Origin: SKNW01 sp050485865
Lineage (GTDB): Bacteria > Gemmatimonadota > Gemmatimonadetes > Longimicrobiales > Gaopeijiaceae
Assembly: GCA_050485865.1 (NCBI GenBank)
Contig: JBJHCE010000071.1
Coordinates: 1-14,757, forward strand
DNA: 14,757 bases
Reading direction: 5' to 3'
Part shown: positions 1-7,552 of the stretch, piece by piece
How positions within the stretch are numbered: the first letter of the stretch is position 1
Layout of the letters: each line of letters starts with the position of its first letter
The notes under the pieces: generated by a model
What the model saw: the letters and a program-made list of their open reading frames with translations, nothing else
Told to the model about the DNA's origin: nothing
Databases searched by the model: none
Position numbers and translations under genes: made by a program

Positions 1-1
1 G

Positions 2-592
2 GATCGCCCCCGCGAACTGGGCGACGAGGCGATCGCCGTGGAGATCGGCGAGGACGTGGAACGCCTCGAGCGGGTAAGCCGGCGCTTCGAACTGATCGGG
101 CGCCGTACCCCCCTCGCCCCCGTCGCCATCCCCGACGTGGTGGGGCCGGTGGAGCGCTACATCCGATCCCGCATGCCCCGGCTGGGCCCGGGGGTGGTCC
201 TCGAGGTCGAGATCGAGCCGGGGCTTCCCCGGCTGGAGGGGAGCGAGGTGCTCCTCGCCTGGGCCCTCGAGAACGTGGTCAAGAACGCCCTCGACGCCCT
301 GGCGGGGAAGGGGGGGCGGATCACCCTCCGGGGGTTCCATCGGGAGCCCGATTGGGTGACACTGGAGATCGAGGACACGGGACCCGGGGTCGACCCGGCG
401 ATCCGCGACCGCCTCTTCGAGCCCGGGATCACGACCAAGTCCAGCGGGTGGGGGGTGGGGCTCTCCCTGGCCCAGCGCATCGTCGAGCGGATCCACCGGG
501 GCACCCTCCGGGTGAGCCGCACCGGCCCCGACGGTACCGTCTTCGAGCTCCGACTTCCCGCCGCCCATCCTGAACGCCGCCGCCCCGGGTGA
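2..592 (+). CDS. Sensor histidine kinase, C-terminal ATPase part (5' truncated by window edge)
   Basis: The frame is open from base 2, so the gene starts upstream of the window and only about 196 C-terminal residues are seen. The visible part begins in what looks like the second dimerisation helix (EDVERLERVSRRFELIGR), without the phospho-accepting His. A HATPase_c domain follows with an N box (ENVVKNALDAL), a G1 box (EDTGPGV), an F/ATP-lid region (LFEPGITTKSSGWGVGLSL) and a closing FELRLPA strand. These boxes bind ATP, which the kinase uses to phosphorylate its own His and then a response regulator. The sensory region and partner regulator are not in view. The stop codon overlaps the GTG start of the helicase gene by four bases (GTGA), so the two are probably co-transcribed and translationally coupled. 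The family is certain; the stimulus is unknown. The GTG at base 38 is internal, not the true start. Confidence 0.9.
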   Translation, partial: DRPRELGDEAIAVEIGEDVERLERVSRRFELIGRRTPLAPVAIPDVVGPVERYIRSRMPRLGPGVVLEVEIEPGLPRLEGSEVLLAWALENVVKNALDALAGKGGRITLRGFHREPDWVTLEIEDTGPGVDPAIRDRLFEPGITTKSSGWGVGLSLAQRIVERIHRGTLRVSRTGPDGTVFELRLPAAHPERRRPG

Positions 593-2946
593 ACCTCTTC
601 GACGCCGCCACCGACGCCCTCATCGCCCGCGAAAGCGAGTCCCTGAACCCGGAACAGCGCATCGCGGTGGAGCACGTGGAGGGCCCGATCCTGGTCCTCG
701 CCGGGGCCGGCTCCGGAAAGACCCGGGTCCTCACCGTCCGGATCGCCCGCCTCGTGGCGGAGCACGGGGTCCCTGCCGACCGGATCCTCGCCGTCACCTT
801 CACGAACAAGGCGGCGGGGGAGATGCGCGACCGCGTCCACCGGTTCCTCGGGCGCGAGCCCCGGGGCATGTGGATGGGGACCTTCCACTCCATCGGCGCC
901 CGCCTCCTCCGCCGCCACGCCGAGGTCCTCGGGTGGGACTCCACCTTCACGATCTTCGACGCCGACGAGAGCCTCCGCGAGATCAAGCGGATCATGGATG
1001 CCGAGGCCCTCGATCCGAAGCGCTGGAAGCCCCAGGCCCTCCGGAGCGCCATCTCCGACGCCAAAAACCAGCTCGTGACCCCGGAGGCCTTCGTGGCCCG
1101 GCACGCCGACGGCTTCGACTTCTTCCTCCGCACGGTGGCCCGGGTCTACCCGCGCTACCAGGCGTCCCTCGCCGAACAGAACGCCTTCGACTTCGACGAC
1201 CTCCTGGTGAAGCCGGTGGAGCTCTTCCAGGGGCACCCCGGGGTGCTCGAGCGCTACCAGGAGCGTTTCGCCTTCGTCCTCGTGGACGAATACCAGGACA
1301 CGAACCACGCCCAGTTCCGCCTCCTCGAGCTCCTCGCGGCCCGCCACCGGAACATCATGGTGGTGGGCGACGACGACCAGTCCATCTACGGGTGGCGGGG
1401 CGCCGACATCCGGAACATCCTGGGCTTCGAGGAGACGTACGGCGGCGCCCGGGTGGTCCGCCTGGAGCGGAACTACCGCTCCACCGGGAACATCCTTGCC
1501 GCCGCGAACGCCGTGATTCGCCGGAACCTCCAGCGGAAGGACAAGACCCTTCGCACCGACCGGGAAGCCGGCGAGCGCCTCGTGCTGGTCGAGACCGCCG
1601 ACGAGCGCGACGAGGCCTCCTGGATCCTCGAGGAGATCGAGACCCGCCGCGCCGACGACGCCTCGGTCCCGTACCGCGACTTCGCGATCCTCTACCGCAC
1701 GAACGCCCAGTCCCGCGCCCTCGAGGACGCCTTCCGCCGCCGGGGGGTCCCCTACCAGATCGTGGGCGGGGTGCGCTTCTACGAGCGCCGCGAGATCCAG
1801 GACGTCCTGGCCTACCTGCGCCTCATCTCGAACCCCCGGGACGCCGCGGCCTTCCAGCGCATCGTGAACGTACCGAAGCGGGGCATCGGCGCCACCTCGC
1901 AGCAGCGCTTTCTCGGTTGGGCCGCCGAGGCAGGGCTCTCCCCCCTCGAGGCCGTGGACCGCCTGGCCGAGGTCCCCGGCCTCCCGAAGACGGCGGGGAA
2001 GGCCCTCGGCGACTTCGGCACCCTCATCCGCCGCTTCTCGATCCGGGCGACCCAGGTCTCGGTGGGAACCCTTCTGGAGGAGCTCCTGGACGAGCTCGAC
2101 TTCCTCGCCCAGCTCCGCGCCGAGGGCCCCGAGGGAGACGACCGCGCCGAGAACGTGAAGGAGCTCGTGGCAGGCGCCCTGGACTTCGACGCCGAGCTCG
2201 AGGAGGAATGGGGCGAGGAGGCCCCCCCCGACACCTTCACCGAGCTCGACCTCTTCCTGCAGCGGGTGGCCCTGGTCACCGACCTCGACCGCACCGATCC
2301 CGACGCCGACGCCGTCACCTTCATGACGCTCCACAACGCCAAGGGGCTCGAGTTCCCCACGGTCTTCCTGGCCGGGCTCGAGGACGGTCTCTTCCCCCTG
2401 GGACGCGCCTACGACGATCCCGCCGAGCTCGAGGAGGAGCGCCGCCTCTTCTACGTGGGGATCACCCGGGCCGAGGACCGCCTCTTCATGAGCTGGGCCC
2501 GGGAGCGCCGCCGAGCCGGCGATTTCATGATGGGTACCCTGTCGTCGTTCGTGTCCGACGTCCCCGACGAGCTCGTGGAGCTTCGCCGCTCCGAGCGTCT
2601 CCGGCGGGAGGCCGCGCGGTTCGATTCGGGGGATGCAGGGTCGGCGGGCTGGAGCGGGGGGTTCGGCTCGGGGCGCTCGCCGTCCGCGGGGCGGGGCGGG
2701 AGCGGCGATGCCGGCCGGGACTCGCGCCGTCGGGCGGCAGAGCTCGACCGGAGCTTCGAGGAGGGGCTGAACCAGGACGCGCCCCGCCTCGTCCCCGGCG
2801 AGCGGGTGAGCCATGCCACCTTCGGCTCGGGGACCGTGACCGGGGTGTCGGGGTTCGGACGGGACCTGAAGGTCACCGTCCACTTCGACACCGCGGGGGA
2901 GAAGCGCCTCCTGGCCCGGTACGCGAAGCTCGAGCGGGACTACTGA
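589..2946 (+). CDS. pcrA: ATP-dependent 3'-5' DNA helicase PcrA/UvrD
   Basis: This is a complete 785-residue superfamily 1A helicase, close to the usual length for PcrA/UvrD. It unwinds DNA in nucleotide excision and mismatch repair and clears stalled complexes. Visible motifs in order are the Q motif (NPEQRIAV), Walker A GAGSGKT at residues 39-45, Walker B DEYQDTN from residue 233, motif III GDDDQSIYGWRGAD from 260, motif IV LERNYRS from 292, motif V TLHNAKGLEF near 580-589 and motif VI YVGITRAEDR near 622-631 with Arg627. A Gly/Ser/Arg-rich linker (about 650-725) leads to a C-terminal Tudor-like domain (GERVSHATFGSG onward, from 737), which in PcrA and UvrD contacts RNA polymerase. No motif is missing. 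The GTG start overlaps the upstream kinase stop and has no clear Shine-Dalgarno, consistent with coupling. PcrA and UvrD cannot be separated by eye; the GWRGAD and Tudor pattern fits the PcrA type. Confidence 0.95.
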   Translation: MNLFDAATDALIARESESLNPEQRIAVEHVEGPILVLAGAGSGKTRVLTVRIARLVAEHGVPADRILAVTFTNKAAGEMRDRVHRFLGREPRGMWMGTFHSIGARLLRRHAEVLGWDSTFTIFDADESLREIKRIMDAEALDPKRWKPQALRSAISDAKNQLVTPEAFVARHADGFDFFLRTVARVYPRYQASLAEQNAFDFDDLLVKPVELFQGHPGVLERYQERFAFVLVDEYQDTNHAQFRLLELLAARHRNIMVVGDDDQSIYGWRGADIRNILGFEETYGGARVVRLERNYRSTGNILAAANAVIRRNLQRKDKTLRTDREAGERLVLVETADERDEASWILEEIETRRADDASVPYRDFAILYRTNAQSRALEDAFRRRGVPYQIVGGVRFYERREIQDVLAYLRLISNPRDAAAFQRIVNVPKRGIGATSQQRFLGWAAEAGLSPLEAVDRLAEVPGLPKTAGKALGDFGTLIRRFSIRATQVSVGTLLEELLDELDFLAQLRAEGPEGDDRAENVKELVAGALDFDAELEEEWGEEAPPDTFTELDLFLQRVALVTDLDRTDPDADAVTFMTLHNAKGLEFPTVFLAGLEDGLFPLGRAYDDPAELEEERRLFYVGITRAEDRLFMSWARERRRAGDFMMGTLSSFVSDVPDELVELRRSERLRREAARFDSGDAGSAGWSGGFGSGRSPSAGRGGSGDAGRDSRRRAAELDRSFEEGLNQDAPRLVPGERVSHATFGSGTVTGVSGFGRDLKVTVHFDTAGEKRLLARYAKLERDY

Positions 2947-2971
2947 ACCGGTACTGCGGAACCGGGACCAC

Positions 2972-2979
2972 GGAGGGGG
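2972..2979 (+). promoter_or_regulatory. Shine-Dalgarno site of the NAD regulator gene
   Basis: GGAGGGGG lies directly before ACC-ATG at 2983. It is the strongest ribosome binding site in this part of the window and fixes the regulator start. It suggests the gene is translated independently even if it shares the helicase transcript, since only 36 bases separate the two genes. Confidence 0.6.
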
Positions 2980-2982
2980 ACC

Positions 2983-3963
2983 ATGCACGAGGGCGCCGGG
3001 ATCGAGGTGGGACTCAATGCCGTGATCGTGGCCGTCACCGACGAGCGTCCCCGGGTTCTCGTCCTGCAGGGGCCCGACCCCTCGTCTCCCACGGCGCAGG
3101 TCGGCGATCTCCTCCCCTGGGGGCCCCTCGACCCCGCCGGCGACCGGACCCTCGAGCTCACGCTCCGTGGGTGGGTGCGGGAGCGAACCGGGCTCGAACT
3201 CGGGTACGTGGAGCAGCTGTACACCTTCGGAGACCGGGGGCGGACGCGACTCCAGGAGGGGGGCGGGGGACCGGGGCCCGGTGACCCGCGCATCCTCTCC
3301 ATCGCCTACCTGGCCCTGGTCCGCGAGGGAGCCCTCCCCCGGGGGACGGAGGCCCGCTGGGAGGAGGTCTACACCTACCTCCCCTGGGAGGACGGCCGCA
3401 GCGGCCGCCCCGAACTCCTGGACCGGGTCCTGGTTCCCCGCCTCCAGGCCTGGATCGCCGGGGCGGAGGGCCGGCGGGAGCGGGCCGAGCGGCAGGAGCG
3501 GGCCGCGGTGGGGTTCGGGCTCTTCGGGTCGGGGTGGGACGCGGACCGGGCCCTCGAGCGCTACGAGCTCCTCTACGGGGCGGGGATCGTGGGCGAGGCG
3601 CTCCGGGACCAGGGCCGCCCCGCGGAGCAGCCCCTGCCGGGGCGGGCCATGGGGACCGACCACCGGCGAATCCTCGCCACGGCGCTCGGGCGCATCCGTG
3701 GCAAGATCCGCTACCGTCCGGTGGTCTTCGAGCTTCTCCCTCCCCGCTTCACCCTGCTGCGCCTCCAGCAGGTGGTGGAGGCGCTCTCGGGGGTGCGGCT
3801 CCACAAGCAGAACTTCCGTCGCCTGGTGGAGCGGGGGGGGCTCGTGGAGGGGACCGGGAGCGTCGAGGCACGGACCGGGGGGCGCCCCGCCGAGCTCTTC
3901 CGCTTCCGGCGGGAGGTGCTCCGGGAGCGCAGGGCCCCCGGGGTGGGGCTTCCCGGTGCCTGA
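2983..3963 (+). CDS. Nudix-like/winged-helix NAD metabolism regulator (NrtR/NadQ type)
   Basis: A 326-residue protein with two parts. Residues about 8-165 form a Nudix-like fold containing VEQLYTFGDRGR and ILSIAYLALV, segments typical of NrtR-family regulators. Residues about 220-310 form a C-terminal winged-helix DNA-binding region (FELLPPRFTLLRLQQVVEAL, VRLHKQNFRRLVE, GGRPAELFRFRREVL). The Nudix box is degenerate: in the segment ending WVRERTGL, catalytic glutamates are replaced by Trp and Arg, so it probably senses a nucleotide rather than hydrolysing one. A middle segment (ALERYELLYGAGIVGEAL) makes it longer than a minimal NrtR and resembles, from memory, the alphaproteobacterial NAD regulator called NadQ. 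It sits just upstream of nadABC with a palindrome in between, so it is inferred to be their repressor, with an NAD-related ligand such as ADP-ribose or a nucleotide. The family call is solid; ligand and target are inferred. Confidence 0.85.
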   Translation: MHEGAGIEVGLNAVIVAVTDERPRVLVLQGPDPSSPTAQVGDLLPWGPLDPAGDRTLELTLRGWVRERTGLELGYVEQLYTFGDRGRTRLQEGGGGPGPGDPRILSIAYLALVREGALPRGTEARWEEVYTYLPWEDGRSGRPELLDRVLVPRLQAWIAGAEGRRERAERQERAAVGFGLFGSGWDADRALERYELLYGAGIVGEALRDQGRPAEQPLPGRAMGTDHRRILATALGRIRGKIRYRPVVFELLPPRFTLLRLQQVVEALSGVRLHKQNFRRLVERGGLVEGTGSVEARTGGRPAELFRFRREVLRERRAPGVGLPGA

Positions 3964-4018
3964 CCCCTTCCGGCCGTAACACTTCCGAAACGGGGCGGTT
4001 TCCCTTACCCTTCATGCA

Positions 4019-4042
4019 CGGCGCATCACGCCGCACTTTTTT
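4019..4042 (+). terminator. Candidate intrinsic terminator after the regulator gene
   Basis: CGGCG (4019-4023), a 5-base loop CATCA, then CGCCG (4029-4033), followed three bases later by six T's (4037-4042). The stem is short, but all its pairs are G-C, and such a T run is rare in this sequence. It lies between the regulator stop and the nadA promoter region, the expected place for the end of the pcrA-regulator transcript. Confidence 0.45.
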
Positions 4043-4048
4043 CACCCC

Positions 4049-4057
4049 TGATATGCT
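4049..4057 (+). promoter_or_regulatory. Candidate extended -10 promoter of nadABC
   Basis: TGATATGCT matches the extended -10 pattern TG-N-TATNNT (hexamer TATGCT at 4052-4057). No good -35 element is seen at the right distance, which extended -10 promoters can tolerate. Transcription would begin near 4064, giving a leader of about 20 bases with the AGGGAG ribosome site. The -10 hexamer lies inside the left arm of the palindrome, so a bound repressor would block polymerase. Confidence 0.4.
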
Positions 4058-4070
4058 CAGTTTGAGCATA
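4052..4070 (+). promoter_or_regulatory. Perfect 19-bp palindrome, probable operator of nadABC
   Basis: TATGCTCA, three bases GTT, then TGAGCATA: two perfect 8-bp half sites in dyad symmetry. It ends 13 bases before the nadA ATG and overlaps the only plausible -10 element, the classic position of a repressor operator. It is strikingly A/T-rich for this sequence. Its place between an NrtR/NadQ-type regulator gene and nadA makes that regulator the natural binder. I recall similar TATGCTC-type dyads for alphaproteobacterial NadQ but could not check this. Confidence 0.75.
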
Positions 4071-4076
4071 AGGGAG
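4071..4076 (+). promoter_or_regulatory. Shine-Dalgarno site of nadA
   Basis: AGGGAG lies seven bases before the ATG at 4084 and directly abuts the palindrome. It supports that ATG as the nadA start. Repressor bound to the palindrome would sit right next to this site. Confidence 0.65.
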
Positions 4077-4083
4077 CGAGGCG

Positions 4084-5082
4084 ATGGGACCGGCTACGGC
4101 AACCGGGGGGAGCAAGGCCCTCTACGACCGCGTGAAGGACGTGATTCCCGAGGCGGAGTGGGTCGTGCATGCACCCCTCGTCGAGCGGATCCTCGAGCTC
4201 AAGCGGGAGCGCAACGCCGTCATCCTGGCGCACAACTACCAGACCCCCGAGATCTTCCACGGGGTGGCCGACATCGTCGGGGACTCGCTGGCCCTCGCCC
4301 GCGAGGGCGCCCGGGTCGAGGCCGACGTGATCGTCCTCGCCGGCGTCCATTTCATGGCCGAGACGGCGAAGATCCTCTCGCCCGATAAGACGGTGCTCAT
4401 TCCCGATCTCCGGGCCGGGTGCTCCCTTGCCGAATCGATTACCGGCGAGCAGGTGCGCGAGCTCCGCCGGCGCTACCCCGGCGTTCCGGTGGTGACCTAC
4501 GTGAACACCTCCGCCGAGGTGAAGGCCGAAAGCGACGTCTGCTGCACCTCGTCGAACGCCGTCGAAGTGGTGGAGTCGCTGGGGGTGGACCGGGTCATCT
4601 GCCTGCCGGACCAGTACCTGGCCAGGTGGGTGGCCACCCAGACCGAGGTGGACGTGATCTGGTGGGACGGCGCGTGCGAGGTTCACGAGCGGTTCACCGG
4701 CGACGAGATCCGGAGCTACCGGGAGAACTTCCCCGGCGCCGTGGTGCTGGCCCACCCGGAGTGCCCCCCCGACGTGCTCGAGGAGGCGGACTTCGTGGGC
4801 TCCACCGCAGGGATGACGCGCTGGGTCCGGGAGAACCAGCCGAAGCAGGTGGTGATGATCACCGAGTGCTCCATGAGCGACAACCTCGCCGTGGAGAACC
4901 CGGCGGTGGACTTCGTCCGTCCCTGCAACCTCTGCCCCCACATGAAGCGGATCACCCTCCCGGGGATTCTCCGGGCCCTGGAGACGATGGAGCACCGGGT
5001 CGAGGCGGATCCCGAGGTGGCGGAGCGTGCGCGGCGCGCGGTGGAGCGGATGCTCGCCGTGGGTCGGGGATCCGGGGGGTGA
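4084..5082 (+). CDS. nadA: Quinolinate synthase NadA
   Basis: This 332-residue cytosolic [4Fe-4S] enzyme condenses iminoaspartate (from NadB) with dihydroxyacetone phosphate to give quinolinate. The three cluster ligands expected of the family are present: Cys113 in AGCSLAES, Cys227 in HPECPPD and Cys284 in CNLCPHMK (Cys281 is the extra Cys of that motif). Other family signatures are AHNYQTPEIFHGVADIVGDS near residues 49-68, GVHFMAETAKIL near 87-98, YVNTSAEVKAESDVCCTSSN near 139-158 and STAGM near 240-244. Length is normal for the family. The ATG at 4084 is chosen for its AGGGAG site and for the promoter-operator just upstream. Its stop overlaps the GTG start of nadB by four bases (GTGA), so it heads a coupled nadABC operon. 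Expression is probably controlled by the adjacent Nudix-type regulator through the 4052-4070 palindrome. Confidence 0.97.
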   Translation: MGPATATGGSKALYDRVKDVIPEAEWVVHAPLVERILELKRERNAVILAHNYQTPEIFHGVADIVGDSLALAREGARVEADVIVLAGVHFMAETAKILSPDKTVLIPDLRAGCSLAESITGEQVRELRRRYPGVPVVTYVNTSAEVKAESDVCCTSSNAVEVVESLGVDRVICLPDQYLARWVATQTEVDVIWWDGACEVHERFTGDEIRSYRENFPGAVVLAHPECPPDVLEEADFVGSTAGMTRWVRENQPKQVVMITECSMSDNLAVENPAVDFVRPCNLCPHMKRITLPGILRALETMEHRVEADPEVAERARRAVERMLAVGRGSGG

Positions 5083-6638
5083 CCGACGCCGACCTGCTCG
5101 TGGTCGGCTCCGGGGTGGCCGGCCTCTCCGCCGCCCTCGCCGCAGCCGACCCGGGGCTCCGGGTGGTCGTCCTCACGGCGGGACCCTTCGCCGCCGACGG
5201 GGCCTCGCCCATGGCCCAGGGGGGGATCGCGGCGGCCCTCGCCCCCGGCGACACCCCGGCCCTTCACGCCCTGGACACGACCCGGGCGGGAGCGGGACTC
5301 ACCGCGCAGGACCGGGTCCGGATCCTCGCCTCCGAGGGCCCCGACCGGGTTCGCGAACTCGAACGCCTGGGCGCCCGCTTCGACCGCACCCCCGAAGGGA
5401 CCCTGGCTCTGGGCCTCGAGGGTGCCCACTCCCGGCACCGGATCGTCCACGCGCTGGGAGACCGGACCGGGTGGGAGGTGTCCCGGGTGCTCGCCGAGGC
5501 GGTGGTCCGCACCCCCGGGATCCGGATCGTGGAGGGGACCGCCGTCACCGAGCTCGAGGTGGAGGCAGGGGAGGTGCGGGGGGTCCTGGGCGTGGGCCCG
5601 GAGGGAGGGCCCGTGCGCTTCCGGGCTCCCCTCGTTCTGCTCGCCACCGGGGGGGCCGCGCACCTCTACCTGAAGACGACGGTCCCCGCCCTCGCCCGGG
5701 GTGACGGCCTCGCGATGGCGGCCCGGGCCGGGGCCCACCTTGCCGGCCTCGAGTTCGTCCAGTTCCACCCCACCGCCCTCGACGTGGACGCGGATCCCCT
5801 CCCCCTCGTGACCGAGGCCCTCCGCGGCGAGGGTGCGCGCCTCGTGGACGGCCGGGGAGTCCCGATCTGGGAGGGGCTCGAGGGCCCGGGGCTGGGCGGG
5901 CTCGCCCCCCGGCACGAGGTGGCCCTCCGGATCCACGAGCGGATCGCGTCGGGGGAGCGGGTCTACCTGGACGCCCGGCCGGCCCTCGGGGACCGGTTCC
6001 CGGAGCGCTTTCCCGCGGTCGCCCGGGCCTGCCTCGCGTGGGGGATCGACCCGGTCCGGGATCCGATTCCCGTGACCCCCGCCGCCCACTACCACATGGG
6101 GGGGATCTCCGTGGACCCCGACGGGCGGAGCACGGTCCCCGGGCTCCGGGCCGCGGGCGAGGTGGCCTCGACCGGGGTCCATGGGGCGAACCGGCTGGCC
6201 TCGAACTCCCTCCTCGAGGGGCTGGTCTACGGGAAGCGGGCCGGGCTCGCCGCCCGGGCCGACCTCGTCCACCACCGTCCCTCCCTCGCCATGAAGGCCC
6301 CCGAGTCCCCGACAGGGGCGCCCACGGCCCCGACCGCCGGAAAGCCCCCCCGACCCGCGGACGGGGTGCCCCGCGATCCCGCAGGCGCCTTTCGCCGACT
6401 CCGTCGCATCCTCTGGACAGGAGTGGGTCTCGTGCGTGACGAAACCGGGATGCGCCGGGCCCTGGCCGACCTCGATGCGCTGGCCGGGGAAGGGCATCCC
6501 GAACTCCTGAACCCGCTCCTCGTGGCCCGGGGGATCGCCGAGGCCGCCCTCGTGCGCCCCCGGTCCCTCGGGAGCCACCTGAGAAGCGACGACCCCTCCC
6601 TCCGAGCCTCCGCCGAGCCGGCGCGCCGCGTGTCCTGA
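5079..6638 (+). CDS. nadB: L-aspartate oxidase NadB
   Basis: This 519-residue FAD enzyme oxidises L-aspartate to iminoaspartate, the unstable substrate NadA needs. The FAD dinucleotide fold is at the N terminus (VVGSGVAGLSAAL, residues 8-20), followed by SPMAQGGIAAAL, EGAHSRHRIVHA, EFVQFHPTALD, EALRGEGARL (Arg249), the AAHYHMGGI segment with His337 and His339, and GANRLASNSLLEGLVYGKRAG with Arg372. These match the succinate dehydrogenase/fumarate reductase flavoprotein family, with the NadB-specific arrangement and context. A Pro/Ala-rich stretch (about residues 405-430) links to a short helical C-terminal domain, so the protein is slightly shorter than the E. coli enzyme. The GTG at 5079 is preferred because it gives the FAD motif its usual position near the N terminus and a GTGA overlap with nadA. 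Longer in-frame upstream readings run inside nadA and are not real. Confidence 0.96.
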   Translation: MTDADLLVVGSGVAGLSAALAAADPGLRVVVLTAGPFAADGASPMAQGGIAAALAPGDTPALHALDTTRAGAGLTAQDRVRILASEGPDRVRELERLGARFDRTPEGTLALGLEGAHSRHRIVHALGDRTGWEVSRVLAEAVVRTPGIRIVEGTAVTELEVEAGEVRGVLGVGPEGGPVRFRAPLVLLATGGAAHLYLKTTVPALARGDGLAMAARAGAHLAGLEFVQFHPTALDVDADPLPLVTEALRGEGARLVDGRGVPIWEGLEGPGLGGLAPRHEVALRIHERIASGERVYLDARPALGDRFPERFPAVARACLAWGIDPVRDPIPVTPAAHYHMGGISVDPDGRSTVPGLRAAGEVASTGVHGANRLASNSLLEGLVYGKRAGLAARADLVHHRPSLAMKAPESPTGAPTAPTAGKPPRPADGVPRDPAGAFRRLRRILWTGVGLVRDETGMRRALADLDALAGEGHPELLNPLLVARGIAEAALVRPRSLGSHLRSDDPSLRASAEPARRVS

Positions 6639-7484
6639 ATGCACCCGATCCTCTTCGAATCCGCTGTCGATGCCGCGCTGAAGGAAGACCTGGGACGGGG
6701 CGGGGACCTGACGAGCGAGGGAACGATCCCCGAGGGGACCCGTGCCGTGGGGGCCTTCGTGGCGCGGGCGGCGGGGGTTGTCGCGGGGCTCCCCGTGGCG
6801 CTCTGGACGCTCCGGCGGCTGGATCCCGACCTGCGGGCCAAGGCGCTCGTGCGGGACGGGGACCGGGTGGAGGCGGGTGCGGTGCTGGCCCGGGTCGAGG
6901 GCGATGCCCGGGCCCTCCTCGCCTCCGAGCGGACGGCCCTGAATTTCCTCGGGCACCTTTCGGGGATCGCCACCGAGACCGCGCGGATCGCGGGCGCCAT
7001 CCGGGGGACCGGGGCGAGGGTTACCTGTACCCGGAAGACCACCCCGGGGCTTCGGACCCTGGAAAAGTACGCGGTCCGGATCGGGGGCGGGGTGAACCAC
7101 CGCACGGGGCTCGACGACGGGATCCTGATCAAGGACAACCACCGGCGGATCGCGGGCGGGGTTGCGGCGGCCGTGGAGGGGGCGCGGGCCCGGGCCGGGC
7201 ACATGGTCCGGATCGAGCTCGAGGTGGACACCCTGGACGAGCTGGACCAGGGGCTCGCCCTCGGGGTCGATGCATTTCTCCTCGACAACATGTCCCTTGA
7301 CGACCTTCGCGAGGCGGTGCGGCGCGCGGCGGGGCGGGCGGTACTCGAGGCGTCGGGGGGGATCACCCCGGAGCGCGCCCCGGAAGTCGCAAGGACGGGG
7401 GTGGACCTCCTCTCTGTGGGGTGGCTTACCCACAGCGCGCCCTCCCTCGACGTGGCGCTGGACCTGGAGCCGGTGGCGGGCTGA
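6639..7484 (+). CDS. nadC: Nicotinate-nucleotide pyrophosphorylase (quinolinate phosphoribosyltransferase) NadC
   Basis: A 281-residue, full-length enzyme that converts quinolinate and PRPP to nicotinate mononucleotide, CO2 and pyrophosphate, the last step of the de novo branch. Visible signatures are EDLGRGGDLTSE (16-27), ERTALNFLGHLSGIATETAR (97-116), the quinolinate/PRPP-binding TRKTTPGLR (131-139), RIGGGVNHRTGL (147-158), ILIKDNH (162-168), an acidic IELEVDTLDEL segment (about 193-203), FLLDNM, EASGGI and DLLSVGWLTHSA near the C terminus. The ATG follows the nadB TGA with no gap, so the genes are translationally coupled and NadA, NadB and NadC are probably made in balanced amounts. Nothing is missing or unusual in the protein. 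The 136-base gap that follows suggests the operon ends here. Confidence 0.97.
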   Translation: MHPILFESAVDAALKEDLGRGGDLTSEGTIPEGTRAVGAFVARAAGVVAGLPVALWTLRRLDPDLRAKALVRDGDRVEAGAVLARVEGDARALLASERTALNFLGHLSGIATETARIAGAIRGTGARVTCTRKTTPGLRTLEKYAVRIGGGVNHRTGLDDGILIKDNHRRIAGGVAAAVEGARARAGHMVRIELEVDTLDELDQGLALGVDAFLLDNMSLDDLREAVRRAAGRAVLEASGGITPERAPEVARTGVDLLSVGWLTHSAPSLDVALDLEPVAG

Positions 7485-7529
7485 GGCGAAGCGGTACCGG
7501 CCCCTCGGCCGTTTCACCTTCGTGACAGT

Positions 7530-7547
7530 CCGGTTTCAGGAAACCGG
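7530..7547. repeat. Perfect 8-bp inverted repeat after nadC
   Basis: CCGGTTTC, two bases AG, then GAAACCGG. The dyad is perfect over 16 paired bases. It lies 45 bases after the nadC stop and 73 bases before the phosphoesterase start. No T run follows on the + strand, so a simple intrinsic terminator is unlikely. The 2-base centre suits a protein-binding operator better than a hairpin loop. Its function is unknown. Confidence 0.5.
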
Positions 7548-7552
7548 GGCGA

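Noticed and set aside
870..3284. An 804-codon + strand frame overlapping pcrA in another phase.
   Set aside because: Arg/Pro/Gly-rich low-complexity translation, the usual frame shadow of GC-rich genes.
157..3804. A 1215-codon open frame on the minus strand opposite pcrA and the regulator.
   Set aside because: It covers genes with complete, well-known motifs. Its own translation is low-complexity (Glu, Gly, Pro, Val, Leu) without domains. Long antisense frames are expected from strong G/C bias at third positions.
3987..4002. GAAAC, six bases, GTTTC after the regulator stop as a second operator or terminator.
   Set aside because: Only five paired bases and no T run; the T6-linked stem downstream is a better terminator and the 19-bp dyad a better operator.
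4716..7517. A 933-codon minus-strand open frame opposite nadABC.
   Set aside because: Same reason: it mirrors nadA, nadB and nadC codons, and no domain or ribosome site is visible.
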